64,000 nucleotides of DNA from positions 62,001-126,000 of the forward strand of contig PMTF01000019.1 of assembly GCA_003167415.1 (NCBI GenBank), in the 5' to 3' direction. This document shows positions 8,281 through 16,226 of the stretch, piece by piece. This stretch comes from Acidimicrobiaceae bacterium. GTDB taxonomy: Bacteria > Actinomycetota > Acidimicrobiia > Acidimicrobiales > RAAP-2. Position numbers and translations under genes: made by a program. The notes beneath the pieces were generated by a model. That model was given only the letters and a program-made list of their open reading frames with translations. It made no database searches and was not told where the DNA came from. The stretch's first letter is position 1. Every line of letters starts with the position of its first letter.

Positions 8281-9074
8281 CGAGCACTCCACTGGTCGCG
8301 GATACACGCGATGACGTCCTCGACGCTTCGCGCGAGGAGCTCGTAATCGACGTCACGAATCCAGATCTCGCCGGTGGCACTGGAGAACGTGCTGGTGCGA
8401 AGCGGCATCAATGACGTTCGGAGCGTTTGCATGAGGGCGTGAAAGCGCATTGATCGTTCGGCACCCTCGCCGAGTGGGGAGGTGGTGACGTCGAAGAGGG
8501 CGATAGACGCCACGTCACTCGTCGAGGTGCCGATCATGAGGTCCACGACGTCGCGCAGCACAACGTTGCCGCCAGCGAGCCGTTGGAAAATGCGGACCGA
8601 ACTGCGCGGCGTCCAGCGTGCCGGAATCTCACCCAGTGCGCGTGTCAAGGTGACGAAGTGGGCTTCGAGGTCGGTCGCGAGGCGAGCGCGCTCGTCGTCA
8701 TCCAGTGCGTCGAGACGTTCGGTCAGTTCGTTCGCGCCCACTTCGCCGCGCCACGCCGCGAGCGCGTCGTCGAACGCGTGCTCAATCGACATCCCGACGC
8801 TCAAGAGTCGCAACAGCTGTCCGATCAAGACGCCGCGGATCCGACCAGTGCTCGACATTCCGAGATCGGTAGTGGCGAATCGCTGATGCAGCGTTGAGGT
8901 CCGCACCACGAGCGGCGTGTCGAGCCGCTGCGCTCCGATGATCTCAAAGATTCCGTCTTCGAGGAGCGAACGAAGTCCACCCGCGCTCGCGATATCGATC
9001 AGCGGACGCTTGGACCGATCGCCGCGCAACGCCTCGACCACACTGAAGGGAGAGGAAGCGAGCATCGTGGTCAT
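8277..9074 (-). CDS. Unknown protein, possible degenerate RecB-type fold (proximal gene of pair)
   Basis: This 265-residue protein is unrecognised by name. The region near residues 170-225 reads 'VVLRDVVDLMIG', then 'ASIALFDVTTSPLG', then 'RFHALMQTL'. The spacing resembles RecB-family nuclease motifs: Asp of motif II, D-x-K of motif III, and the Y-x-L helix. Here the catalytic Lys position is Thr (DVTT), so nuclease activity is doubtful. The middle, 'LTERLDALDDDERARLATDLEAHF', is strongly helical. The gene is translationally coupled to the next one by a 4-base overlap. Its ATG lies 45 bases from a divergent small membrane-protein gene. Confidence 0.72.
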   Translation of the reverse strand: MTTMLASSPFSVVEALRGDRSKRPLIDIASAGGLRSLLEDGIFEIIGAQRLDTPLVVRTSTLHQRFATTDLGMSSTGRIRGVLIGQLLRLLSVGMSIEHAFDDALAAWRGEVGANELTERLDALDDDERARLATDLEAHFVTLTRALGEIPARWTPRSSVRIFQRLAGGNVVLRDVVDLMIGTSTSDVASIALFDVTTSPLGEGAERSMRFHALMQTLRTSLMPLRTSTFSSATGEIWIRDVDYELLARSVEDVIACIRDQWSAR

Positions 9075-9107
9075 GCATCCACTGTTGCGCGCTGGTGTGA
9101 CACGTCG

Positions 9108-9113
9108 TAGCGT
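9108..9113 (+). promoter_or_regulatory. -10 element for leaderless small membrane gene
   Basis: TAGCGT is followed by six bases and then GTG at 9120. A TTG-starting -35-like hexamer (9085-9090, TTGCGC) lies 17 bases upstream. Confidence 0.5.
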
Positions 9114-9119
9114 GACGAC

Positions 9120-9248
9120 GTGTTCATCGCAGTCTTCTCGGTCTTCATCGCAGCGACGCTGGTGCTCGTCGTATTGACCATGCGCTGGGCGATCCGCCGC
9201 GACCGCGAACGACGGGCCGCGCAGTCACCGACGGAGAAAAACCCGTAG
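9120..9248 (+). CDS. Small single-span membrane protein (42 residues)
   Basis: Translated by eye, it reads a hydrophobic helix 'FIAVFSVFIAATLVLVVLTM' (residues 2-21). A strongly basic segment 'RWAIRRDRERRAA' follows, then a polar tail ending 'TEKNP'. This is the signature of a one-pass protein with its C-terminus in the cytoplasm. There is no ribosome site, but a TANNNT hexamer lies exactly six bases before the GTG, the leaderless arrangement seen at many genes here. It is divergent from the RecB-like pair and convergent with the coiled-coil gene. Function is unknown. Confidence 0.6.
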   Translation: MFIAVFSVFIAATLVLVVLTMRWAIRRDRERRAAQSPTEKNP

Positions 9249-9252
9249 CGGA

Positions 9253-9546
9253 CTACTTCCCCTGGAGCTCTTTCAGGGCGCGGTCGATGTCGGCGATAGC
9301 GCGCTCGATCACCGAAATTCGAGCGGCCAGGGCCTCGTCGACCAGCGTTTGGACGCGGTCGTCAACCCGGTCATCGACTCGACGGTCGATCTGGTCTCGA
9401 AGTCGCGAATCCAGGGAGTCGACGAACGGTTGGGTCAGGTGCTTGAGTCGGTTGCGCAGATCCTGGACCTTCTCTCCAAAGGCGTCCGAGGTGTCGCTCG
9501 GCTCCTTCGGTTGGTCGGCGTCGGTCGGTTCAGTGGAGTCGCTCAT
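9253..9546 (-). CDS. Small coiled-coil protein of unknown function
   Basis: This is a 97-residue, highly charged protein. The N-terminal 25 residues are Asp/Pro/Ser-rich and probably disordered. Residues 25-97 are a continuous helix with heptad spacing and a repeated 'RVDDRVDDRV' block near 56-65, ending 'ALKELQGK'. It could be an oligomerising or scaffold protein; no enzymatic motif is present. The ATG is six bases after TAGTCT (9553-9558), so translation is probably leaderless. Confidence 0.75.
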   Translation of the reverse strand: MSDSTEPTDADQPKEPSDTSDAFGEKVQDLRNRLKHLTQPFVDSLDSRLRDQIDRRVDDRVDDRVQTLVDEALAARISVIERAIADIDRALKELQGK

Positions 9547-9552
9547 GGGCCC

Positions 9553-9558
9553 AGACTA
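9553..9558 (-). promoter_or_regulatory. -10 element of the coiled-coil gene
   Basis: The minus-strand TAGTCT is followed by GGGCCC and then ATG at 9546, a leaderless layout. Confidence 0.5.
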
Positions 9559-9561
9559 CGG

Positions 9562-11808
9562 CTAGGACGGTGGGCAGTACACACCGGCGTTGAACTGCAG
9601 CGTGTTGAACTGACCCGACCAGGGCGGGTTCAAGAGCGTCGCCTCTTCCGAGGCGAGCGTGGAGCTCGGGGTGCAGCTGGCGCTGAAGGAGATATAGCCG
9701 CGAATGTTCGAACCGGTCGCGCCGCCAATCGGTATCGGACCGCCGTTGCCGAAAGCGACGGCGACGAAGACCGGCAACGACTGGGTGACCAGGTTGTAGT
9801 TGCGATACTCGGACTGTGAGGCGTACACGCCAGCGTTGAGAGACGGGTCGACCGACGCGATGCCGTCCGTCCAGCCCTTTAACATCGCACTCCAATAGGT
9901 GGCGTATTTCGCGAGCGTGGCGCTCGACGATCCGCCCGGCGCGTCCAGGCCGGAGTGGTTGTCGGGATATCCCTCGGCATCGAAGATGACCCAGTCCGGC
10001 TTCAGTCCCACCCCGAGCGAACGATACTGATCGATCTGCGCCGCCACCCAGGCGCCGGCCGCGAATCCGTGGTTGTAGTAATTCGTCGTCGTCTTGGGCT
10101 CGGCCTTCAACGGTCCACTGACGGTCCAGAACGAGAGCCACGTGACGCGCTTATGGGAGTTGTAGATGCTCTGACCCATCAAGAAATCCGGCGAGTTCGC
10201 CACGTTCGAGGTCGACGTGAAGCCGACCCACGGCGATTTCTGGGTTCCCAGTCCGCCGGTTTCGCTGACGATCGGCCAGCCGTCGTTGATCGCCTGGCCC
10301 CACTTCGCCGAGGGAATCGCGTAGACGCCGACGCCCTGGGGCGGCGGGGAGTTGACTCCGGCGGCGTAGAGCGTCAGTGTGGTGCCGACCTGAATGCCGG
10401 TGACGGCGCCCCCGACCGTTCGTGCCGCACTGCCGCCGGTCGCCGAAACGTCGGTGCTGGTCCAGGTCGGAGAGTCCGGCGCATTAGTGAACGAGAAGAG
10501 GTCACCCCAGTTGGCCGCCTGACCGTCGACCGTGATCTCCGAGGGCGTGGCGCTGACGAAGATCGAACCACTTAAGGGTGGCGCGCCGGTCGCGACACTG
10601 GTCACGTTCGTGGCCGACCACACCGGCGCGTTCATGACGGTGGTCGTCAGGGCCGTGGAGATGGACGTGTTCGGCGAAGCGAACAGTTCGACGTTGCCGT
10701 TGCTCGACAGGGCCGCGATGTCGACGCTCGTGGCGTCGTAAGCCATCGCGAGTGTTCCCGCGACCTTCGGGGCCTGGGTCAACGTGGAGACGTCGAGCAC
10801 CGACCAGGAATTGAGTGAGGTGCCGGTATTGGTATAGACGAGTAGATCGCCGACGTTCGACGTCGTCACGAACGTGGCGACCGGGCCCGGGATGACGATC
10901 GGATCGCTCGCCACAGCGACGCTCGAGGAGGGGAGTGTCGTGGTCGTGACGGGTTTCGTGGTGGTAGTGACCGGTTTGGTGGTGGTTGTCGTTCCACCGG
11001 CCTTGGTCGTCGTGGTGACCGGCTTGGTCGTCGTGGTGACCGGCTTGGTCGTGGTCGTAACGGGCTTCGTGGTCGTGGTTACCGGCTTCGTCGTGGTGGT
11101 CGTGGGCGGTGGAGGTGGTGCCTTGACGATGACGCTGCCCGGCGTGCTGGTCATGAAGGGAACGGGATCCCCGGCGGACCAACCGACCTGCAGAACTTCG
11201 ATGGTGCTCTTCGTCGTTCGAAAGGCGATCGTCGCCGAGAGACCGTTGACCAGAATGCTCGCCAGTCCGTTGGCCGCCACCGCACCACTTAAGGCCGAGA
11301 GGTCAGTCGCCACGTAAGGCCGCCACGCCCCTTGATCGTGCAGGTGGCGCCACAGCGGAGTGACGGGATCGTTCAAACTCAGCAGAATCACGTGGGCCAC
11401 GTCGTTGACGTAGAGCAGGTCGACGTTGCCGGACGGATCAAAGAACGGGATGGGATCGGCCGTCGGCGCAGGAAGGCTGTTCTTCGGAGTGGAGAGGTTG
11501 GTCCAGGATTTCGTGCCCGAAGTGGTCTGGGTGAACAGTGCGAGCTGATCGAGATTGGTTCGATAGGCCAACGCGCCCTCGGTGGCGTCACTCGCGGCGT
11601 GAGGGGCGCCCAGCATTTTGGTGTGATCGATCGAACCCTCGAGCGAAAGCGCGTTCCACGGGAGTGGTCCCGTCCCGGAATCGATGAACTGATAGATGGG
11701 CAGACCGGCCGGTGCGACGAGGGACGTCGATGCCCGCGACCCGCTGGCCGCGAGGGTGATGCTGGCCAGCACCACGATTACTAAGAGCACTGCGCGTCGA
11801 AGTTTCAC
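9562..11808 (-). CDS. Large secreted protein with Thr-Lys-Pro linker and C-terminal hydrolase-like domain
   Basis: This 748-residue protein has a signal peptide ('RRAVLLVIVVLASITLAASGSRA'). The N-terminal ~230 residues and a middle region (about 295-520) are Ser/Thr-rich beta structure resembling propeller-like repeats. Between them, near 235-290, lies a repetitive TTTTKPV linker. The C-terminal ~210 residues hold 'DWVIFDAEGYPD' near 605-612 and 'SLNAGVYAS'. This pattern is reminiscent of GH25/DUF1906-type lysozyme-like barrels, in which D-x-E on a strand is catalytic. Cell-wall or polysaccharide hydrolysis is possible but unproven. The GTG start is preceded by AAGAGGA. Six cysteines would be unusual and are not seen; only a few occur near the C-terminus. 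Confidence 0.75.
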   Translation of the reverse strand: MKLRRAVLLVIVVLASITLAASGSRASTSLVAPAGLPIYQFIDSGTGPLPWNALSLEGSIDHTKMLGAPHAASDATEGALAYRTNLDQLALFTQTTSGTKSWTNLSTPKNSLPAPTADPIPFFDPSGNVDLLYVNDVAHVILLSLNDPVTPLWRHLHDQGAWRPYVATDLSALSGAVAANGLASILVNGLSATIAFRTTKSTIEVLQVGWSAGDPVPFMTSTPGSVIVKAPPPPPTTTTTKPVTTTTKPVTTTTKPVTTTTKPVTTTTKAGGTTTTTKPVTTTTKPVTTTTLPSSSVAVASDPIVIPGPVATFVTTSNVGDLLVYTNTGTSLNSWSVLDVSTLTQAPKVAGTLAMAYDATSVDIAALSSNGNVELFASPNTSISTALTTTVMNAPVWSATNVTSVATGAPPLSGSIFVSATPSEITVDGQAANWGDLFSFTNAPDSPTWTSTDVSATGGSAARTVGGAVTGIQVGTTLTLYAAGVNSPPPQGVGVYAIPSAKWGQAINDGWPIVSETGGLGTQKSPWVGFTSTSNVANSPDFLMGQSIYNSHKRVTWLSFWTVSGPLKAEPKTTTNYYNHGFAAGAWVAAQIDQYRSLGVGLKPDWVIFDAEGYPDNHSGLDAPGGSSSATLAKYATYWSAMLKGWTDGIASVDPSLNAGVYASQSEYRNYNLVTQSLPVFVAVAFGNGGPIPIGGATGSNIRGYISFSASCTPSSTLASEEATLLNPPWSGQFNTLQFNAGVYCPPS
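10938..11106 (-). repeat. In-frame tandem repeat encoding a TTTTKPV linker
   Basis: A 21-base unit, with some variation, is repeated about eight times and encodes Thr-Thr-Thr-Thr-Lys-Pro-Val. One interruption encodes 'KAGG'. It is an extracellular flexible spacer, a likely O-glycosylation target, and a spot prone to slippage. Confidence 0.85.
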
Positions 11809-11919
11809 TCGTGTCCTCTTGGGAATTAACCCAATTCGTCGTGCACCTTCAATATGTTGAAGTCTAGGGGTGACGCATTTTTCATTTCGTTCAACGACCG
11901 TCTGATCAGGCGATGACTG

Positions 11920-14289
11920 TTACGTTCGCGTGACGATTGACCTCGCCGTCGACGCCGCGCCCGGACCTTTCGCGTTGAGGGCTCGTACCGTTACTCGATA
12001 CGTCTTGCCCTTCGCGAGATTTCTCACTCTGATTGACGTGGATCCTTTCGCCAGCGAGATCCACTTCGCTCCGCCGTTCACGGAGTACTGGTACGACGTG
12101 ATCGCACTGCCACCGTTCGACGACGGCGCGCGCACCACGATTTCCAAGCCGCCCACGAGCGTCGAGAGCTTGGCGATCGTCGCGCGACCCGGGACGTTCG
12201 GCGTGATCTTGGCACCGGCGGTGACTTGAATCGTCGTGCTGTCGATGGTCTGGGATTCGTAGCTCACGACGACGTCGATTGGTCCCGGTTCGCTGCCCGA
12301 GACCGTGAACTGCGCGACGCCGTTCGCGTCGGTGGTGACGGTGTAGATCGCGCTGCCGTTGGTGGACTCACTGGAGCGGTCGCCGTCAATCAGGACCTGT
12401 CCGTTGGCGAGGACGTTGGCGGCGGTGACGTTGACGAGGGCGTTGGTGAGCGGGTCGTCGTTGGTGTTGCGCAGTGTCGCGGTGACGGTGACGGGCACGT
12501 CGACTGCGGCGCTCGACTTCGAGAGGGCGAACGAGCTCTTGGTGACGTCGAACTTCGGGGGACAGAGACCGGCGAAGAAGGCCGCCCCGTCGGGACTGCC
12601 CAATCCCGAAGCCATGTCGTAGCCGGGGCCGGCGCTGTACTCACCGACGTTGTAGAGGTCGTTCGAGCCGGTCGTCACGTCGACGAATCCGGTGCTCGCC
12701 ATCGCGTAGAGCGAGGGATTGATGAACCCCAGTCGACCGGTGTCGCACCCCTGGGCCGCCACCGCGACCAGGGAACTCACCATCGGCGAACTGATCGACG
12801 TGCCGCCCACCGAGTCCCAACCGGCCAAGCAGTCCTGGTTGCACGCCCCTTGGCCGGAACCGGTGAAGTACTGGACGAATCCGGAGGCGGGGTTGGCGTC
12901 GGCGGAGAGGTCGGGCACCAGGCGCATCGTCGTACTCGCGGGGACGCCGGGCGCGTTCTGCCACGACGGGCGCGACCACAGGGTGGAGACGCCGCCGCCG
13001 CCGGCGCCGGGGTCACCGGACTTCACGGGCGTGTTCCATACGGTCTGGCTCAGGGGATTGATGTCGTGGACGGTCAGCCCACCGACGCCCGTGACGTAGG
13101 GCTGGGAAGCCGGGTCGTCCACCGCCGGGTTGTTGTTGGTGATGCCGTTACAGTCCGAGGATCCGGAGTCACCGGCCGCCGACACCACGGTCTGGCCCTG
13201 GGCCGCCATCTGCTCGAAGATCGGCTGTTCGGCCGACGGATCGCCGCTGGGATCGGCCTCACAGGTCCCCCAGGACGTCGAGACGATCGAGGCGGTGTTG
13301 TCGTCGGCGATCCGTTGGTAGGTGTCGATCGGACCGTTGCTGTTGTTCGGACCCTGGTAGATGTCGATGACGGCGCCGGGGGCCATGGCCGCGACCTCTT
13401 CGATGTCGAGGGTCGGTTCGTCGTCGTAGCCGCCGGTCGGGCCGCCGTCGACCGGGACGGGCGTGAGGGTGGGGTCGAGTCCGTAGCAGTTCAAAAACGT
13501 CGCCAGATCGCCCGGGTCATAGGCGCTCAGTTCGTAGACGGCGATGGTCTGGCCCGAGCCGGTGATGTTGTTCGCCCACTGCGTGTTGAATCCGTAGAGC
13601 TGGGCGAATTGAAGGGGCGTGTATCCGCCGTTCGAGTTCGGAACCGTCGAGACTTCTCCGCCGTCATCGGGACAGGTCGTGGCGATCGCGGTGTGGGAGT
13701 TGGCGTGCGAGAGCACCAGGTTGGTCGATGGCTGCACCACGGTCGACAGTCCCGCGACGCCGGCGATGTCGTGGGCGATCGGTGCCGGCACCGTACCCTT
13801 GGTCGCTAACTGCGCGGCGAGTTCGCCGTTCGATCGACGAAGCGTCTCTACTCGCACGGCGAAGGCGTGGGCGATCTGGCTCGTCGTGCCCCGCACGTGC
13901 AGTACGAGACGACCCTTGCTCAGGCCGCCGGCGCGCAGTCCGAAACCTCGGAAGTAGTTGCGCACCGCCTCGACGCTCGACGGGGACGCGCCAAATCGTT
14001 GGGCGAAATCCGCCGTCGTGAGGTAATGATGAAAGTTCGGTGAGGCGGTATTCGAGAGACTCGCGATGTAACTGGCGAGACCGGCGGGACTGCGCGGTGA
14101 CAGGGTCACGTCGAAGGACGTGGTGAACGTTCGGTTCACGACGGTGACGTTCGCGGGAATGGGTGCCGTGCCCGCGACCACCACGCGAGCTTCGGTGGCG
14201 AGGGCGTTCGTGGTGGGAAGAGCGAGGCCCACGAGCGCGACGCTGACGGCCAGCATGGGCCAGCGTAAGTGGAGGGATTCGCGGCGCAC
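11920..14289 (-). CDS. Secreted S53 (sedolisin/kumamolisin) protease with C-terminal Ig-like and FN3 domains
   Basis: This 789-residue protein has a signal peptide ending near 'TNALATEA'. A pro-kumamolisin activation domain covers about residues 45-185 ('SPNFHHYLTTADFAQRFG'). The S53 catalytic domain covers about 215-570. Expected catalytic residues are visible: Glu and Asp in 'EPTLDIEEVAAMAPG', the oxyanion Asp in 'VVSAAGDSGSSD', and the nucleophile in 'GGTSISSPMVSSL'. A bacterial Ig-like segment follows, with a fibronectin type III domain at the end ('ITSYQYSVNGGAKW'). Sedolisins are endopeptidases that work at acid pH, which hints at an acidic niche. The GTG is six bases after TAGGCT, so no leader. 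Confidence 0.93.
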   Translation of the reverse strand: MRRESLHLRWPMLAVSVALVGLALPTTNALATEARVVVAGTAPIPANVTVVNRTFTTSFDVTLSPRSPAGLASYIASLSNTASPNFHHYLTTADFAQRFGASPSSVEAVRNYFRGFGLRAGGLSKGRLVLHVRGTTSQIAHAFAVRVETLRRSNGELAAQLATKGTVPAPIAHDIAGVAGLSTVVQPSTNLVLSHANSHTAIATTCPDDGGEVSTVPNSNGGYTPLQFAQLYGFNTQWANNITGSGQTIAVYELSAYDPGDLATFLNCYGLDPTLTPVPVDGGPTGGYDDEPTLDIEEVAAMAPGAVIDIYQGPNNSNGPIDTYQRIADDNTASIVSTSWGTCEADPSGDPSAEQPIFEQMAAQGQTVVSAAGDSGSSDCNGITNNNPAVDDPASQPYVTGVGGLTVHDINPLSQTVWNTPVKSGDPGAGGGGVSTLWSRPSWQNAPGVPASTTMRLVPDLSADANPASGFVQYFTGSGQGACNQDCLAGWDSVGGTSISSPMVSSLVAVAAQGCDTGRLGFINPSLYAMASTGFVDVTTGSNDLYNVGEYSAGPGYDMASGLGSPDGAAFFAGLCPPKFDVTKSSFALSKSSAAVDVPVTVTATLRNTNDDPLTNALVNVTAANVLANGQVLIDGDRSSESTNGSAIYTVTTDANGVAQFTVSGSEPGPIDVVVSYESQTIDSTTIQVTAGAKITPNVPGRATIAKLSTLVGGLEIVVRAPSSNGGSAITSYQYSVNGGAKWISLAKGSTSIRVRNLAKGKTYRVTVRALNAKGPGAASTARSIVTRT

Positions 14290-14295
14290 GGCCTC

Positions 14296-14301
14296 AGCCT
14301 A
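14296..14301 (-). promoter_or_regulatory. -10 element of the S53 protease gene
   Basis: TAGGCT on the minus strand, then six bases, then GTG at 14289. The same hexamer precedes the TSUP gene. Confidence 0.5.
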
Positions 14302-14362
14302 GGAAAGCTATGACACCTCCGACGTATCAGCGTCCAATGTTGTGCAAGAAGTTAGATGATTC

Positions 14363-14866
14363 TTAGGACTGGTCGTTTGTCACGGGAGCGTAACGACGTG
14401 AGATATCCGCGCACTCAACGCAGACCCTTTCGGGGATGACACCTCGACGCATCAACCAACCGAAGACCGTGCAACCCAAGCAGTAGCCCAAGAACCCTTC
14501 GAGTGACGCGGCCAGTATGAGGGGTAACAGGATCCAGCGTGCGCCGCCCCATCCGGCACTGAGCCAGACGATCGTCGCGGCTCCGCTGAAGGCGAGACCC
14601 ATGGCCTGCGCGAATCGTTTCGGTGGTCCGGGAACCGATTGTTGCCATTTCGTAAGTCGCGGCGCCGCCACGCGCACCGCGAACTGTCCCAGCGGCGAGA
14701 TCTTCGGTCCGGCCGCGACGCGCGTCACGAACCCGTAGGTCAGGGGGATGAGGAGCCACGCGGTATTGGTCGCCAGGGCCACGACCGCCATCGTCAAGAC
14801 CCCGAGGGCGACGGTTCGCGCGGCGGCGTCGTTGACCGGATTGGGGAAGGTGAAGAACCGCTTCAT
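14363..14866 (-). CDS. DUF4395 family membrane protein
   Basis: This 167-residue protein begins 'MKRFFTFPNPVNDAAART', which is characteristic of DUF4395. It has about four membrane segments and a C-terminal 'YCLGCTVF..CVECADISRR' with two Cys pairs. The longer frame starting at 15007 overlaps the TSUP gene and is rejected. The ATG at 14866 sits seven bases after a TAAGAT -10. DUF4395 genes often neighbour thioredoxin, rhodanese or sulfur-transport genes. Here the neighbour upstream is a TauE/SafE-type permease 35 bases away, so a role in sulfur-compound handling is plausible. The conserved cysteines may be redox-active. Confidence 0.83.
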   Translation of the reverse strand: MKRFFTFPNPVNDAAARTVALGVLTMAVVALATNTAWLLIPLTYGFVTRVAAGPKISPLGQFAVRVAAPRLTKWQQSVPGPPKRFAQAMGLAFSGAATIVWLSAGWGGARWILLPLILAASLEGFLGYCLGCTVFGWLMRRGVIPERVCVECADISRRYAPVTNDQS

Positions 14867-14873
14867 CCCATAA

Positions 14874-14879
14874 ATCTTA
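14874..14879 (-). promoter_or_regulatory. -10 element of the DUF4395 gene
   Basis: TAAGAT is followed by seven bases and ATG at 14866. It lies in the short gap after the TSUP gene, giving DUF4395 its own leaderless transcript. Confidence 0.45.
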
Positions 14880-14901
14880 TTGATAAGGTCGCCAATTCGT
14901 T

Positions 14902-15675
14902 CTACGCCGTGATGGCGAGTCGAATCGTGGTGATCACACCCACCACGATGATGACGATGCGAACGAGGTTCGGCGAGAGTCGAAGGATCAACATGGCCCC
15001 CAGCCATCCACCCACCAACGTGCCGATCAAGAACATGTACACGGCGTCAATGATGAGGTGTCCGCGCAGGACGAAGATCAGGGCCGCCAGAGCGTTGATG
15101 ATCAACGAGAGCACACTGCGCAGTCCCTGTAGTTCTTGAATCTCGAAGGGCAGACTGAGCGCCATCACGGCAAGCAGGAGGATCCCCATGCCGGCGCCAA
15201 AGTAGCCGCCGTAGATAGCCACGACGAAGACGCCGATGTACAGCCCCCATCGTCGAGCGGGATGGGCGTGATCGACGTGGGCCAGTCGTTTGGTGATGAG
15301 CGGCGCCAGGGCGAACAACAAGGTGCCCGAACCGATGAGCCACGGCACCACGAGCGCGAAGAGGTGTGGCGAACCGAGCAGCAAGAGTGAGCAGCCCGCG
15401 GCGGTGCCGAGCAGGCAGGATGGCACGAGCGAACGGATCAGATCGCGATGACCGCGAAGTTGAAATCGGAAACCGCGAATGCCGCCGAGGTAGCTCGGTA
15501 CGACGCCGACCGTCGTGGTGACGTTCGCGGTCAACGCCGACGCGCCGGTCGCCAACAACGTGGGAAATGTTACAAAGGTCCCACCGCCGGCGATGCCGTT
15601 GGCGATGCCCGCACCCACACCGGCCAGCAGATAGATCGTGAGACGCCACCCCAGTGGAATGGTGGCGTCAATCAT
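14902..15675 (-). CDS. TSUP family permease (TauE/SafE-like)
   Basis: This 257-residue integral membrane protein has about eight hydrophobic segments. The N-terminal glycine-rich 'GVGAGIANGIAGGGTFVTFPTLLATG' and the repeat-half equivalent 'YGGYFGAGMGILLLAVMAL' are the two hallmark motifs of the TSUP (DUF81) fold. Members export or import sulfite, sulfonates, thiosulfate or small organic acids; the substrate cannot be read from sequence. Its partner is the DUF4395 gene downstream. The ATG lies six bases after TAGGCT (15682-15687), so the transcript is probably leaderless. Confidence 0.9.
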   Translation of the reverse strand: MIDATIPLGWRLTIYLLAGVGAGIANGIAGGGTFVTFPTLLATGASALTANVTTTVGVVPSYLGGIRGFRFQLRGHRDLIRSLVPSCLLGTAAGCSLLLLGSPHLFALVVPWLIGSGTLLFALAPLITKRLAHVDHAHPARRWGLYIGVFVVAIYGGYFGAGMGILLLAVMALSLPFEIQELQGLRSVLSLIINALAALIFVLRGHLIIDAVYMFLIGTLVGGWLGAMLILRLSPNLVRIVIIVVGVITTIRLAITA

Positions 15676-15681
15676 TGTCGT

Positions 15682-15687
15682 AGCCTA
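15682..15687 (-). promoter_or_regulatory. -10 element of the TSUP gene
   Basis: Minus-strand TAGGCT, spacer ACGACA, then ATG at 15675. Confidence 0.5.
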
Positions 15688-15748
15688 TTGAAAGTGAACT
15701 CTTTGCGAACTGGACCTCGTAATACCCGAGATTCGTGTCCGGGTCATC

Positions 15749-15754
15749 TACCGT
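15749..15754 (+). promoter_or_regulatory. -10 element of the Nudix gene
   Basis: TACCGT, then seven bases, then an in-frame GTG at 15762. This favours that start over the GTG at 15735. Confidence 0.45.
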
Positions 15755-15761
15755 TATCGAC

Positions 15762-16226
15762 GTGTACCTCTTGAGTGGTGAGTTGATCGTCCCGAAAGAT
15801 GCACCGACTGACCTCATCCGCGCGGCCGGCGGCATCATCCGGCGTTTCGTCCCCGGCGGTCGCGTCGAAGTCGCCTGTATCTACCGCGAGGCCCGCGGCG
15901 ACTGGACCTTTCCCAAAGGCAAGATCGACGAGGGAGAGACCTTCGAGCAGGGCGCGCTTCGCGAAGTCTTCGAAGAGACCGGTATGTCGTGTCAGGTCAT
16001 TCGATTCGCCGGCACCACGAACTACACGCACCGCAAGGGCAAGCCGAAGATCGTGGCTTACTACATGATGGAGGCGAACGAAGTCGAATTCGCCCCGAAC
16101 GAGGAAGTGGACGAACTGGTGTGGGTACCTTTCGAGAGCGTGCGGGCGCACTTGACGTGGAGTCGTGACCGTGAACTGTTCGACGAGGTCATGAAGTTCC
16201 CGGAACTTCGCGCCGAAGCTTCCTAA
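15762..16226 (+). CDS. Nudix hydrolase
   Basis: This protein of 154 residues from the chosen start has a complete Nudix box, 'GKIDEGETFEQGALREVFEETGMS', which fits GX5EX7REUXEEXGU. The preceding strand 'AAGGIIRRFVPGGRVEVACIYR' and the later 'KPKIVAYYMMEANE' complete the fold. The pattern with a 'TFPKGKID' lead-in resembles MutT/diadenosine-polyphosphate hydrolases; the true substrate is unknown. Two starts are possible. The GTG at 15762 is chosen because a TANNNT element sits seven bases before it; the GTG at 15735 would add nine residues. The 3' end overlaps the convergent ABC ATPase gene by four bases. Confidence 0.9.
   Translation: MYLLSGELIVPKDAPTDLIRAAGGIIRRFVPGGRVEVACIYREARGDWTFPKGKIDEGETFEQGALREVFEETGMSCQVIRFAGTTNYTHRKGKPKIVAYYMMEANEVEFAPNEEVDELVWVPFESVRAHLTWSRDRELFDEVMKFPELRAEAS

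Noticed and set aside
10938-11106. CRISPR-like or microsatellite array
   Set aside because: The units are directly adjacent without spacers and encode an in-frame Thr-Lys-Pro linker of a secreted protein.
12226-13809. A 527-codon open frame on the plus strand opposite the S53 protease
   Set aside because: It is low-complexity (Gly/Arg/Val/Asp-rich), has no recognisable domain, and the minus strand encodes a protease with all catalytic motifs.
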